The notes under the pieces are model-generated. The model saw only the letters and a list, made by a program, of their open reading frames with translations, ran no database searches and had not been told where the DNA came from. The translations under genes were made by a program, and so were the position numbers. This document shows positions 9,702 to 17,972 of a stretch of 52,410 bases of DNA, in pieces. Numbering within the stretch: the first letter of the stretch is position 1; each line of letters begins with the position of its first letter. Origin of the DNA: Phycisphaerae bacterium (GTDB taxonomy: Bacteria; Planctomycetota; Phycisphaerae; UBA1845; PWPN01). The stretch is taken from positions 1-52,410 of the forward strand of contig JAAXZI010000055.1 in assembly GCA_012719955.1 (NCBI GenBank). The letters are read 5' to 3'.

Positions 9702-10934
9702 GTGAAAACACGCCGTCGAGTTGCAAGTGCCGTGAGCGAGAGTAGTTCTGTGGCCCCTGCGGAGCACGAGCTGCCTTATCCCTGGGTGCGTCTCAGATCC
9801 GCCACCGCCCACGCGTTTATCTACCGCCGCATGCTGGCCGACGTGGATCCGGCCGCCAGGCCCGGTGATTTCGTGGCCGTCTACGACAAGCACGATCGCT
9901 TTTTCGGTCACGCGTTCTACCATGATCGCTCCCAGATCGCCCTGCGGATGCTCTCGCATGTGCCTCAACCTTCGGATGAGGAGTTCTTCAGGAGCCGACT
10001 CCGCCTGGCCCTTGACTGGCGCGATCGGCTCCTGGGAGGCGACGCGAAGACCGATGTGTATCGCCTCGTGCATTCCGAAGGCGATTCATTCAGCGGCCTG
10101 ATCGCCGAGCGTTATGCGGACGTCATTGCCATTGAGATTTTCTCTCTCGGTGTTTATCGCCGCATTGAGCTTATCAAACGCCTGTTCAGCGAACTAACCG
10201 GCATTGACCGCTTTGTCGTCCGGGCTGACGAGCGGGTTGAGCAGCTCGAGGGATTTCACGTCAAGCCCGCGTTTTCCACGGCCGGCCTGGAGATGGTCAC
10301 CGTGCGCGAGCACGGGCTGCGCTTTCGCGTGGATCTGCGCGGCGGGCACAAGACCGGTTTCTTCGCCGACCAGCGCGACAATCGTCGCCGGCTGGCCGGC
10401 CTGACCCGTGGATGCGAACTCCTCGATGTGTGCTGTTACACCGGCGGGTTCGGCATCTACGCCGCCAAGCTCGGCGGGGCTGCCGCCGTTACCGGCGTGG
10501 ATCTGGACGAGAAGGCCGTTGAGCTGGCCAAAAAGAACGCCAACCTGAACAATCTGCGCATCCAGCACGTCCACGCGGACGCATTTGCCTACCTCCGCCA
10601 GATGCAGACCAACCGCCGGTTGTACGATGTGGTGGTCCTGGATCCCCCAAAATTCGTCGCCGGCCGGGACGATTTCCACGAGGGCGCCCGCAAATACGTG
10701 GATCTCAACACCCTCGGGATGACCGTTCTCAAGCCCGGCGGCCTGTTGTTAACGTGTTCCTGTTCCGGCTCCGTTTCCCGGGACGACTTTATGGGCATGG
10801 TCAAGGCGGCGGCCAACCGGGTCCGCCGCCCCTTGCAGATCGTGGATATCACCGGCGCGGCCCCCGATCACCCGGTGATGGCCAATGCCCCCGAAAGTGC
10901 CTATCTCAAAGCGGTCTGGGCCCGGCTTCTCTGA
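9702..10934 (+). CDS. rlmI: Class I SAM-dependent 23S rRNA methyltransferase, RlmI-like
   Basis: The family methylates C5 of cytosine 1962 in 23S rRNA. An N-terminal PUA-like RNA-binding region (about residues 20-95) leads to the YccW-type middle region and the Rossmann catalytic domain. The SAM motif LDVCCYTGGFGIYAAKLGG lies near residue 241, VTGVDLDEKAVELAKKNA follows, and VVLDPPKFV near 311 is the catalytic DPP motif. CSCSGSV near 350 contains the Cys expected of m5C enzymes. 410 residues, close to E. coli RlmI (396). The GTG start at 9702 has only a weak purine-rich site before it. Target nucleotide assigned by family only. Confidence 0.88.
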   Translation: MKTRRRVASAVSESSSVAPAEHELPYPWVRLRSATAHAFIYRRMLADVDPAARPGDFVAVYDKHDRFFGHAFYHDRSQIALRMLSHVPQPSDEEFFRSRLRLALDWRDRLLGGDAKTDVYRLVHSEGDSFSGLIAERYADVIAIEIFSLGVYRRIELIKRLFSELTGIDRFVVRADERVEQLEGFHVKPAFSTAGLEMVTVREHGLRFRVDLRGGHKTGFFADQRDNRRRLAGLTRGCELLDVCCYTGGFGIYAAKLGGAAAVTGVDLDEKAVELAKKNANLNNLRIQHVHADAFAYLRQMQTNRRLYDVVVLDPPKFVAGRDDFHEGARKYVDLNTLGMTVLKPGGLLLTCSCSGSVSRDDFMGMVKAAANRVRRPLQIVDITGAAPDHPVMANAPESAYLKAVWARLL

Positions 10935-11037
10935 GCGGTGGAAATGTTCAATGACCAGACCGCGGACCCGGGAAGCCCCAGTGGTCCCTTCCGAATGACG
11001 AATCCGCGCGGCCCGTGCCCGGCGGTTTGCGATTCCG

Positions 11038-11083
11038 TGATTGGTCATGGATTGGTCATCGGGTTCCTGGTCAATGGTCATTG
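11038..11083. repeat. Short repeats of ATTGGTCAT type
   Basis: ATTGGTCAT occurs at 11040-11048 and 11051-11059, and AATGGTCAT at 11073-11081. They lie in the spacer between the methyltransferase and hemQ genes and belong in style with the other low-complexity spacer repeats. Confidence 0.5.
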
Positions 11084-11154
11084 TTTGGACTGGAATTTCC
11101 CCCGCGCGTGCCCGACAATAGGGTCATCGGGCCTCTTCAGGAAGGAGTAGGATC

Positions 11155-12012
11155 ATGGCCGACGTGACGCAAGGGCCGGAAGTCCCACAGACACTGGAAG
11201 GGTACTACATTCTGCACGACGTCTACAACGTGGACTGGCCGCGGTGGCGGGCGTTGGACGCCAAAACGCGGGGCGACATCGCCGCGTCTTCGGCCCATTG
11301 GCTGACGGAGATGGCCGGCGTCGAGGCGGGCGATTCGGCCCTCTACAGCGTCCTCACCCAGAAGGGCGATCTGATGTTTCTCCACTATCGCGAGACGCCG
11401 GAGGAACTCAATCGTGTCGAACTCTCCCTGCGCCAGACACGGCTCTACGACTTTCTCCGGCCGGCCTGGTCCTATTTCTCGGTCATTGAGCTTTCCATGT
11501 ACGAGCTCACCGCCATCGCCCGCAAGAAGCTGATCGATCAGGGCATCCGGCCCGGCAGCGACGTCTATGACTCCGCCTTCGAGGTGGAGATAGAGAAGCA
11601 GAAGGTACGGGTCCGGACCCGCCTGTTCCGCAAGATCCCCGAGGGCCGCTTCATTTGCTTCTACCCCATGAACAAGCGGCGTGGCGAGCAGGTGAACTGG
11701 TATGCCCTGTCCATCGAGCAGCGCCGCGAGATGATGCGCAACCACGGCCGGATCGGCCACAAATACGCCGAGACCATCACCCAGATCATCGGCGGCTCGG
11801 TGGGGCTGGACGATTGGGAGTGGGGCGTGAGCCTGCACGGCGACGACGCCCTCACCTTCAAGAAGCTGATCTACGAGATGCGCTTCGACCCGGCCAGCGC
11901 CCTCTTCGCGGAGTTCGGCCCCTTCTACATCGGCATCCATGTCCCGCCGGGGGGCCTGCCTGAACTCCTTTCCGGCCGTCTGCCGTCCAGCCCCGGCCGT
12001 GAAACGCAGTGA
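11155..12012 (+). CDS. hemQ: Coproheme decarboxylase (HemQ/ChdC), chlorite dismutase superfamily
   Basis: HemQ performs the last step of the coproporphyrin-dependent heme pathway, turning Fe-coproporphyrin III into heme b by oxidative decarboxylation. At 285 residues it has normal family length. The YPMNKRRGEQVNWY segment carries the Tyr typical of true HemQ enzymes. RNHGRIGHKYAETITQIIGG contains the expected proximal His region, and DDWEWGVSLHGDD plus KKLIYEMRFDPASALFAEFG are family signatures. The site AGGAAGGAGTAGG precedes the ATG. No other heme gene is adjacent. The product could supply heme b to cytochrome bd, encoded at 24414-27116. A heme-binding protein without decarboxylase activity is less likely given the conserved Tyr. 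Confidence 0.92.
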   Translation: MADVTQGPEVPQTLEGYYILHDVYNVDWPRWRALDAKTRGDIAASSAHWLTEMAGVEAGDSALYSVLTQKGDLMFLHYRETPEELNRVELSLRQTRLYDFLRPAWSYFSVIELSMYELTAIARKKLIDQGIRPGSDVYDSAFEVEIEKQKVRVRTRLFRKIPEGRFICFYPMNKRRGEQVNWYALSIEQRREMMRNHGRIGHKYAETITQIIGGSVGLDDWEWGVSLHGDDALTFKKLIYEMRFDPASALFAEFGPFYIGIHVPPGGLPELLSGRLPSSPGRETQ

Positions 12013-12069
12013 ATGGAAACGTGCGGGGCGCCGTACTTCTACCCTGCAGCGCAAAGTGGGCAACTTTCC

Positions 12070-12134
12070 GTAGCGGCCGGGCTCTGTACCGGCCGTTTGC
12101 TCCAAGAACGGCCGGTACGGAGCCCGGCCGCTAC
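12070..12134 (+). repeat. 65-bp palindromic element, copy A
   Basis: Two 28-bp arms (12070-12097 and 12107-12134) differ from perfect complementarity at one position, which still allows a G-T pair. The 9-bp loop is TGCTCCAAG. Copy B at 24265-24329 is the reverse complement, including the loop, with two differences in 65 bp. REP-like or MITE-like; no coding capacity. Confidence 0.8.
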
Positions 12135-12173
12135 GGGCGTGTTTCGTGTCGAACCGCTGGCGTTGTTGGGGGG

Positions 12174-12192
12174 GGCGGGCATCCTGCCCGCC
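12174..12192. repeat. Short palindrome GGCGGGC-N5-GCCCGCC, copy 1
   Basis: GGCGGGCATCCTGCCCGCC. A copy with one change (C to T in the centre) is at 27301-27319. It lies in the spacer after hemQ next to the 65-bp palindrome. Confidence 0.55.
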
Positions 12193-12232
12193 TCACAGGC
12201 CGAAGCGCGAGACTCCTGGACTGGAAAGGGTA

Positions 12233-13156
12233 CTACCGCGGGTCAATGCCGCGGCCGGCAGCCTCGGCCCGGAATTGAGTCTTGATCGCCTCGTACTTCT
12301 CGCGGTTGGTCTTCGGGTCCTGATGGCAGTAGATCATCACCCCGTCCGCCGACGCGCGGGCTGCGCGGATCACCTCGTTGACGTACTCCGGCGTGGACGC
12401 CCCCAGGCGGCTGTGCGCTGTCGCGTAAACATCCACGATGATGGGCAGATTCGCTCCCAGCATCTTCCGCAGGTCGTTGACCTCCTTCTCGACCTGGCCG
12501 GGGTCCTTCAGGTCCGCCTTGACGGACTCGTTGCGATAGGGGAATAGCACGCCATCCAGCAGATCGCCGTAACCCTTGGCCAGGCCGCGCTTCACCTGGG
12601 CGTAGTAGCAGCAGGGCACGAAGGCCAGCTTCGGATTTATCTCGCGGGCCGCGGTGATGATGGGCCGAAGCTTCTTGGGCGAAAAGACGTCGGTATTGTG
12701 CAGAAAATCATCGATGCTCCAGGCCACCAGGTTGGGCTCGCGCAGGCTCAGCCGGGCGATCTCGACGGCCCACTTCTGGTAGTCCAGGCGGAACGGCTCG
12801 GAGTACGCGCGGGTTCGCGGCGGCGACTCCGAAGGCGGCACCAGCGTAACCCAGACCCGGATTCCCGCCTCGCGCGCGAGAGGCAAAAACTTCTGGAGGT
12901 CCTCCCAGTCGGTGGGCTGATGCCAGATGAGCCAGTTGTACGTATTGGCCTTGAGGTCCTTCAGTTCGGTGATGAGCCGATGCGGATCAACCCGCTTGTC
13001 CGCGGAGCGCGGCTCCCCGGCATACGTGCCCAGCGTGCCCCGGAGCACACGCGCCCGTTGCGCGTCCACAGCGGGCTGTGAGGAGGGCGATTCGGCCGCC
13101 AGTGCAATGCTCGCGGCCAACAGAACCGGCAACACCCCGACAAGCTGACGAAGCAT
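12233..13156 (-). CDS. Secreted TIM-barrel-like protein of unknown function
   Basis: The first 20-odd residues (MLRQLVGVLPVLLAASIALA) form a signal peptide. The rest looks like a glycoside-hydrolase-type barrel: LKANTYNWLIWHQPTDWEDLQKFL, REAGIRVWVTLVPP, LVAWSIDDF (acidic residues at a position often catalytic), LAFVPCCYYA, DGVLFPYRN, LPIIVDVYATAHS and ADGVMIYCHQ follow one another as alternating strands and helices. 307 residues. A role in polysaccharide breakdown is possible, but no family can be named. GGGAG lies 6 bp before the ATG. Likely transcribed alone. Confidence 0.75.
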   Translation of the reverse strand: MLRQLVGVLPVLLAASIALAAESPSSQPAVDAQRARVLRGTLGTYAGEPRSADKRVDPHRLITELKDLKANTYNWLIWHQPTDWEDLQKFLPLAREAGIRVWVTLVPPSESPPRTRAYSEPFRLDYQKWAVEIARLSLREPNLVAWSIDDFLHNTDVFSPKKLRPIITAAREINPKLAFVPCCYYAQVKRGLAKGYGDLLDGVLFPYRNESVKADLKDPGQVEKEVNDLRKMLGANLPIIVDVYATAHSRLGASTPEYVNEVIRAARASADGVMIYCHQDPKTNREKYEAIKTQFRAEAAGRGIDPR

Positions 13157-13183
13157 GGGATTCTCCCTTTTTCAATGGACCAG

Positions 13184-13260
13184 CTCTGTGTGCCACGGCT
13201 CTTGAGCCGCGGCGGGACGACTCGGATGTTCGCCACTGCTCGAGAGTGGCACACACCGTG
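13184..13260. repeat. Palindromic GTGTGCCAC element, copy 1
   Basis: It starts with a 26-bp stretch (13184-13209) identical to 27233-27258. GTGTGCCAC near its left end is answered by GTGGCACAC near 13246-13254, and GGCTCTTGAGCC forms an inner palindrome. Located upstream of the secreted barrel gene. Confidence 0.6.
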
Positions 13261-13310
13261 TGGGGGTATGCTCCAAGGCATCTCACAGGAGCGCGCACGG
13301 TCCCATATAT

Positions 13311-13341
13311 ACAAGAAAGCCCCGCCGCAAGCGACGGGGCT
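13311..13341 (-). terminator. Terminator of serA
   Basis: Read on the minus strand, AGCCCCGTCGC pairs with GCGGCGGGGCT (13318-13341) and TTCTTGT follows. It lies about 95 bp past the serA stop codon. Confidence 0.6.
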
Positions 13342-13436
13342 CCCAATAAAGTCTTCTCTCTGGGTCCTCTGTGGCCCAAATCTCTGTGGCTGAACGCCGC
13401 GCTCTGTGCCCTCTACGGCCTCAGCCCTCTCCGCGC

Positions 13437-15032
13437 TCACAGCGGCGGTAGCGTCACCGGCAGCACCTTGATGATGGCTGGCTTCTGGGCCTCGAGCTTG
13501 GCCAGGACCTCCGCGGGGATGGGGGCGTCCAGCTTGAGCAGCATCAGCGCGGTGTTGTTCTGCCGTGAGAGCATCATGTCGGCGATGTTGATCTTGTGGT
13601 CGCCGAAAATGGTGCCCACGATGCCGATCACGCCCGGGCGGTCGTCGTTGAAGATCAACAGCATCTCGCCTTCAGGCACCAGGTTCATCTGGTAGCCGTT
13701 GACGGCCAGAATGCGCGGCTTGCCGTCGAGGAAGACCTCGCCGACCACCTCCTGGCAGCCTTCCGGCGTGGTGACCTTGGCCGCGACCGTGTCCATCAGC
13801 GTGCTGACCGACTGGTCCGTCACCGCCTCGACCTTGATCCCCCGGGACTGTACGGCCGCATCCACGTTGATCAGGTTGAGCTTGGTTCCCAGGTGCGGGG
13901 TCAGCGTGTCGGCCAGGATCTGCCGGGCGATCATCCGCGTAATCGGCTGGAGCGACTCGCCGTGCGTGCGCACGCTGGCCGTCTGGATGCCGGCGGTGCA
14001 CAGTTTGGACAGGATCACCCCCATCCGGCGGGCCAGATCGACGTAACGCTTGTCCCGCTCGGTAAGCTGGCTGGGCAGACCGGCCACGTTGACCGGCCAG
14101 CGGATCTGGTCGCGCAGCAGGAAGCTAAGCAGGCTCTCGGCCGCGTCAATCGTGACCGTGAGTTGAGCCTCTTCCGTGGACGCGCCCAGGTGCGGGGCCA
14201 GCACCGTGTTCGGCGCCGACAGCAGGGGGTTGTCCTTGGCCGGTGGCTCGGTACTGTACACATCGATGCCCGCCGCCGCGATTTTGCCGCTCTTGAGGGC
14301 CTCGGCCACGTCGGCTTCGTTGAGCAGACCGCCGCGGGCGCAGTTGACCAGCCGCACGCCGTCCTTCATCTTCGCAATTGTGGCCGCGTTGATCATGCCC
14401 TTGGTATCGCTGTTCAGCACGGTGTGCAGCGTGATATAGTCGGCGTTGGGCAGGAGCTCATCCAGCGACTTGGTCATGCTCACTTGCCCGTCCATCGCCG
14501 AATCGCCCGTGAAGAACGGGTCGTAGGCGATCACCTTCATGCCGAAGGCCAGTGCCCGCTCGGCCACCGTCCGGCCGATCCGGCCGAAGCCGACAATCCC
14601 CAGCGTCTTGCCGGCCAACTGGGTCCCCGTGAACTTCTTGCGCTCCCACTTGCCCTCGCGGACATGGGCATCGCCTTTGGGCGTATGGCGCGAGATGGCC
14701 AGCATGAGGTTCATGGTCTGCTCGGCCGTGCTGATGGTGTTGCCGTCCGGGGTGTTCATCACCAGGATGCCCGCCTTGGTCGCGGCATCCAGGTCCACGT
14801 TATCCACGCCGACGCCGGCCCGGGCGATCGCCCGTAGCCTGCCGGGGTTGGCCAGCACCTTGGCCGTCACCTTGGCCCCCGAGCGGATGATCATGCCGTC
14901 GTATTCGCCGACGGCCTTGGCCAGATCGTCCTCGCTCAGGCCGGTCTTCACGTCGGCCTGCACACCAGGGGTCTCAGTGAACTTCTTCATCCCCTCCTCG
15001 GCCAGAGGGTCGGCTACCAAAATCTTGATCAT
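13437..15032 (-). CDS. serA: D-3-phosphoglycerate dehydrogenase
   Basis: First enzyme of serine synthesis: oxidises 3-phosphoglycerate to 3-phosphohydroxypyruvate with NAD. 531 residues match the long bacterial form with an extra regulatory domain. Residues 1-100 and 290-315 form the substrate domain, the NAD fold has GFGRIG at 148-153, and RAGVGVDNVD plus VNCARGGLLNE carry substrate-binding and catalytic residues. The catalytic His is in LAPHLGASTEEAQ near 283. The intervening (ASB) domain spans about 320-450, and the C-terminal ACT domain (LIFNDDRPGVIGIVGTIFGDHKINIADM), which usually binds serine for feedback control, about 455-530. A promoter candidate is at 15094-15122. Confidence 0.97.
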   Translation of the reverse strand: MIKILVADPLAEEGMKKFTETPGVQADVKTGLSEDDLAKAVGEYDGMIIRSGAKVTAKVLANPGRLRAIARAGVGVDNVDLDAATKAGILVMNTPDGNTISTAEQTMNLMLAISRHTPKGDAHVREGKWERKKFTGTQLAGKTLGIVGFGRIGRTVAERALAFGMKVIAYDPFFTGDSAMDGQVSMTKSLDELLPNADYITLHTVLNSDTKGMINAATIAKMKDGVRLVNCARGGLLNEADVAEALKSGKIAAAGIDVYSTEPPAKDNPLLSAPNTVLAPHLGASTEEAQLTVTIDAAESLLSFLLRDQIRWPVNVAGLPSQLTERDKRYVDLARRMGVILSKLCTAGIQTASVRTHGESLQPITRMIARQILADTLTPHLGTKLNLINVDAAVQSRGIKVEAVTDQSVSTLMDTVAAKVTTPEGCQEVVGEVFLDGKPRILAVNGYQMNLVPEGEMLLIFNDDRPGVIGIVGTIFGDHKINIADMMLSRQNNTALMLLKLDAPIPAEVLAKLEAQKPAIIKVLPVTLPPL

Positions 15033-15093
15033 TGTTTCCTAATCCTCTTGCTGTTAAACATCGCCCCATCAGTAGTTTCTGGGCGCATCGCTT

Positions 15094-15122
15094 ATTGTAA
15101 TTCCATCCCCAAAGCATGTACA
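15094..15122 (-). promoter_or_regulatory. Promoter candidate for serA
   Basis: On the minus strand TGTACA (15117-15122), 17 bp, TACAAT (15094-15099). The predicted leader is about 55 nt. Confidence 0.45.
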
Positions 15123-15247
15123 CGGGGTTCTGGAGAGTTCGGAGGGCGGAGGCTCAAGTTTCAGTGTGGCTGCACGAATGCGACGGCAGGGTTGCCGTAC
15201 GGCTGGCTAAAGAGTTATCATAGAATGTCCTTGGGAGGTGGTGCACT

Positions 15248-15505
15248 ATGCTGCTCGAATACATTCAGGCCGCCATGGATCGGGCGCAGTACGAAATCCT
15301 TAGGGATGACGGCAGCTACTATGGCCGGATCCCCGGCTTCAAGGGGCTCTGGGCTAATGCAGACACCCTCGAAGGATGCCGGCGTGAACTCCAGTCAGCG
15401 CTTGAAGATTGGCTGCTACTGGGTATTCGCTTCGGTGATAAACTCCCAACGGTCAACGGCATTCGCATCCGAGTGCCAAAGCTTCCGCGTAAGGTTGCCG
15501 GTTAA
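15248..15505 (+). CDS. hicB: HicB-family antitoxin
   Basis: An 85-residue protein with the HicB core: YEILRDDGSYYGRIPGFKGLWANADTLEGC, then a helix (RRELQSALEDWLLLGIRFGDKLP) and an exposed strand. In known systems HicB folds like a defunct RNase H, binds HicA and blocks its RNase activity. GGAGGTGG lies about 8 bp before the ATG at 15248. Its stop codon shares bases with the stop of the opposing toxin gene. A promoter candidate is TTGCCG (15192) with TTATCA (15215), 17 bp apart. No DNA-binding domain is seen, so any autoregulation would need another factor. Confidence 0.85.
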   Translation: MLLEYIQAAMDRAQYEILRDDGSYYGRIPGFKGLWANADTLEGCRRELQSALEDWLLLGIRFGDKLPTVNGIRIRVPKLPRKVAG

Positions 15506-15735
15506 CCCAAAGCCAGCCATTCTTTCGTTGATACGCCGATTTCGCGCAGAATCCGCTTCTGGAGCTCGACGCCGATCTCACGGCTTTTTGCATCTGCTCT
15601 TGGGAGGGGCACTTTGAGTTGGTCCGTAGGACGACGCATGTAGTCGTGGCGACTCCCGGGAAAGGGACCGTCAAAGGCCAACGCACTGAGACGCTTGATC
15701 AGCTCTCGCCGTGAAATCGGACCCATGCTGGCCAT
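15502..15735 (-). CDS. hicA: HicA-like toxin (mRNA interferase), convergent to hicB
   Basis: A 77-residue protein with HicA features: SRRELIKRLSALAF, FPGSRHDYM containing the catalytic His (the family has GSHHxY or GGKHxFM), LKVPLPRAD, and VELQKRILREIGVSTKEWLAL. The usual double-stranded-RNA-binding-like fold should cut mRNA. The ATG at 15735 has AGGAG 6 bp upstream. HicA and HicB genes normally lie in the same direction; here they are tail to tail and both stop codons come from one GTTAAC (15501-15506). The match is good for a protein this small, but activity is unproven. Confidence 0.8.
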   Translation of the reverse strand: MASMGPISRRELIKRLSALAFDGPFPGSRHDYMRRPTDQLKVPLPRADAKSREIGVELQKRILREIGVSTKEWLALG

Positions 15736-15937
15736 TGGTTCTCCTCAGCTGGTTCTCCCCTGAGTGCACCCTACACCATCCGGGCCGCACGTTTCAAGCG
15801 TCTTTTCAAGACGGCATGTTGAATCCTTGAGAGCACACAAGCCCTTGGATTTACCCGGTTTGAGCAGCATTATCCTTGGGAGTACAATGCTGCCGTGCCA
15901 CAACAGAAGCCGAGGGAATCTCGGCATTGGAGAGGGT

Positions 15938-16753
15938 ATGGGTTCCTATAACCTGGGCATCATCGGCGCCGGCAACATGGCTGAGGGGATCGTGGCGGCC
16001 GTGGTCGCCAAAGGGCTGTACCCGGCCGGCCAGATTATCGTGTCAGATCCCGTGGCTGACCGGCGGCAACTCTTCGCTGAACGGTTCGGGACGGTTGTCA
16101 CCGAAGACAACCGCCGGCTTGTAGCGCAGGCTCGCCGCGTTCTTTTTGCCGTCAAGCCTCAGAACTTCGAGCAGGTGGCCGGCGGCCTGGCGGACGCGGT
16201 CAGCGGGGACCACCTATTGATCAGCATCATGGCCGGCGTGAGCACCGGGCGGATCGCCGCCGCGTTTCCGCACGTGAAGGCGCGCGTGGTCCGGGTCATG
16301 CCCAACCTGCCCATCCGGGTGGGCGCGGGCATCGCGGGCGTGTTCCGGGGCGAGCACGCAACCGACACCGATTTGGCCGAAGTGCGGGCCATGCTGGACG
16401 CCGGCGGCAGTACGGTCGTGGTCACCGACGAGAGCCTGATAGACGCGGTGACGGCGGTCTCCGGCTCCGGGCCGGCCTACTTCTACTACTTCGTAGAGGC
16501 CATGGTGGCCGGCGGAGTGGCCTGTGGCCTGACCGAAGCGGACGCACTCAAACTGGCCGAGCATACCTGCCTGGGCGCGGCCCGGATGATGCTCGAAACC
16601 GGCGAGCCGCCCGCCGAACTGCGTCGAAAAGTGACCAGCAAGGGCGGCACCACCCAGGCAGCGCTGGAACACATGGCCGCGTGCACGGTGGGCGACGCCA
16701 TACGCGATGCGGTCCGCAAGGCCTTCGAGCGGGCCCAAGAACTGGGCAGTTAA
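15938..16753 (+). CDS. proC: Pyrroline-5-carboxylate reductase
   Basis: Last step of proline synthesis: reduces 1-pyrroline-5-carboxylate with NAD(P)H. The dinucleotide motif GAGNMAEG is at residues 10-17. VFAVKPQNFEQV, RVVRVMPNLPIRVGAGIAG and the signature SGSGPAYFYYFVEAM...ALKLAEHTCLGAARM are intact, followed by PAELRRKVTSKGGTTQAALEHM. The start at 15938 (GGAG 5 bp upstream) gives 271 residues, the family length; an earlier in-frame ATG at 15764 would add 58 residues with no homologous content. The gene precedes the sugar ABC cluster by 52 bp, but a functional link is not obvious. Confidence 0.95.
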   Translation: MGSYNLGIIGAGNMAEGIVAAVVAKGLYPAGQIIVSDPVADRRQLFAERFGTVVTEDNRRLVAQARRVLFAVKPQNFEQVAGGLADAVSGDHLLISIMAGVSTGRIAAAFPHVKARVVRVMPNLPIRVGAGIAGVFRGEHATDTDLAEVRAMLDAGGSTVVVTDESLIDAVTAVSGSGPAYFYYFVEAMVAGGVACGLTEADALKLAEHTCLGAARMMLETGEPPAELRRKVTSKGGTTQAALEHMAACTVGDAIRDAVRKAFERAQELGS

Positions 16754-16805
16754 CCCCGGACTGCGGATTGAAAAGCAGGGCAAGATGGGCAGGTGAGGTA
16801 AAGGC

Positions 16806-17885
16806 ATGCGACGATGGATACGCTGCGTAATGGGCGGCCTGCTGTTGGCCGGTCTGATATCGGGTTGCAGCAAGAAGGGCGATTCCGGGGGCACGGCCGG
16901 CGTCTCGGACGGATCGGCCGCGACTCAGCCTGCCGCTGCAGGTTTCTGCCGGCGTGAGCAGCCGGCCAAGGCGGATCTGCTCCGGATTGCGGTTATTCCC
17001 AAGGGCACCACGCATGAATTCTGGAAGTCGATCCACGCTGGGGCCGTGAAGGCGGAGCTGGAGCTTCAGGGCGTGCAGGTGGAATGGAAGGGGCCGGTGA
17101 AGGAAGACGACCGCAAGGCCCAGATCGACGTCTGCGAGAACTTCATCAATCAGGGCGTGGCCGGCATCGCCCTGGCCCCGCTGGACAACCGGGCCCTCGT
17201 GCAGTCCGTTCGCGAAGCGGGCCGGGCCGGCATCAGCGTGGTGATCATGGATTCGGCCGTCGATGCCGAGCCCTGCAAGGACTACGCCAGCTTTGTGGCC
17301 ACCGACAACTACGTGGGAGGGCAGAAGGGGGCTCGGCGTCTGGGCGAGCTCCTCGGCGGCAAAGGCCGGGTGCTGGTGATGCGTTACCAGGAGGGCTCGG
17401 CCAGCACCATGGAACGCGAACGCGGTTTCCTCGACACCATGGCCAAAGAGTTTCCCGGAATCCAGATCGTTTCCAGCGATCAGTACGGCGGGGCCACCAC
17501 CGAGACTGCCTATGCCAAGGCGGAGAACCTGCTCAACCGGTTCTCCGAGCTGGAGGGCATCTTCACGCCCAACGAGTCTACCACCTTCGGCATGCTGCGG
17601 GCGTTGGAAGGCTCCAACCGGGCGGGCAAGGTCCGGTTCGTCGGCTTTGACAGCTCCGAGAAGCTGGTGCAGGCCCTGGCCGCCGGCCGGATCCACGGGC
17701 TGGTCTTGCAGGACCCGCTCAACATGGGCTACATGGCGGTCAAGACGCTGGTCGCCTATTTGCGCGGCGAGGAGGTGCCCGCGCGGATCGACACCGGCAG
17801 CGAAGTGGCCACGCCCGAAAATATGAACGAGCCGCGCATCCAGGAGTTGCTCAAGCCGCCGATCGAGAAGTACCTCGGCAACTGA
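16806..17885 (+). CDS. Sugar ABC transporter substrate-binding lipoprotein, copy 1
   Basis: Ribose/galactose-type periplasmic binding protein. A lipoprotein signal (MGGLLLAGLISGCSKK) predicts lipidation at the Cys near residue 22. The two-lobed fold is marked by IAVIPKGTTHEFWKSIHAGAVKA, VAGIALAPLDNRALV, VVIMDSAVDAEP, YASFVATDNYVGGQKGARRLGE, GIFTPNESTTFGMLRAL, VRFVGFDSSEKLVQAL and LVLQDPLNMGYMAVKTL. 359 residues. GAGG lies 7 bp before the ATG. The next gene encodes a close paralogue. The sugar is unknown, though a xylulokinase gene at 27496 makes a pentose possible. Confidence 0.92.
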   Translation: MRRWIRCVMGGLLLAGLISGCSKKGDSGGTAGVSDGSAATQPAAAGFCRREQPAKADLLRIAVIPKGTTHEFWKSIHAGAVKAELELQGVQVEWKGPVKEDDRKAQIDVCENFINQGVAGIALAPLDNRALVQSVREAGRAGISVVIMDSAVDAEPCKDYASFVATDNYVGGQKGARRLGELLGGKGRVLVMRYQEGSASTMERERGFLDTMAKEFPGIQIVSSDQYGGATTETAYAKAENLLNRFSELEGIFTPNESTTFGMLRALEGSNRAGKVRFVGFDSSEKLVQALAAGRIHGLVLQDPLNMGYMAVKTLVAYLRGEEVPARIDTGSEVATPENMNEPRIQELLKPPIEKYLGN

Positions 17886-17912
17886 GAACCGCGCTCCGGC
17901 CGCCAGGCGGGG

Positions 17913-17972
17913 GTGAAGAAGTGAGAAGTAAGCAGTGAGTAAGGGTTCAGGGTTCAGGGTTCAGGGTTCAGG
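17913..17972 (+). repeat. Heptamer repeats (GTGAGAA and GGGTTCA types)
   Basis: Repeats of 7-bp period run through the spacer and into the next reading frame: variants of AGTGAGA, then GGGTTCA four times. They are followed by three 18-bp units of type GGGTGGYCCACCTC (17975-18028) and a 9-bp palindrome (18016-18037). Confidence 0.75.

Noticed and set aside
11137..12105. Long frame opposite hemQ
   Set aside because: Antisense shadow of a strongly conserved gene; no recognisable protein features.
15048..15617. Longer frame overlapping hicB
   Set aside because: Lacks a ribosome site and any domain match, whereas the hicB frame has both.
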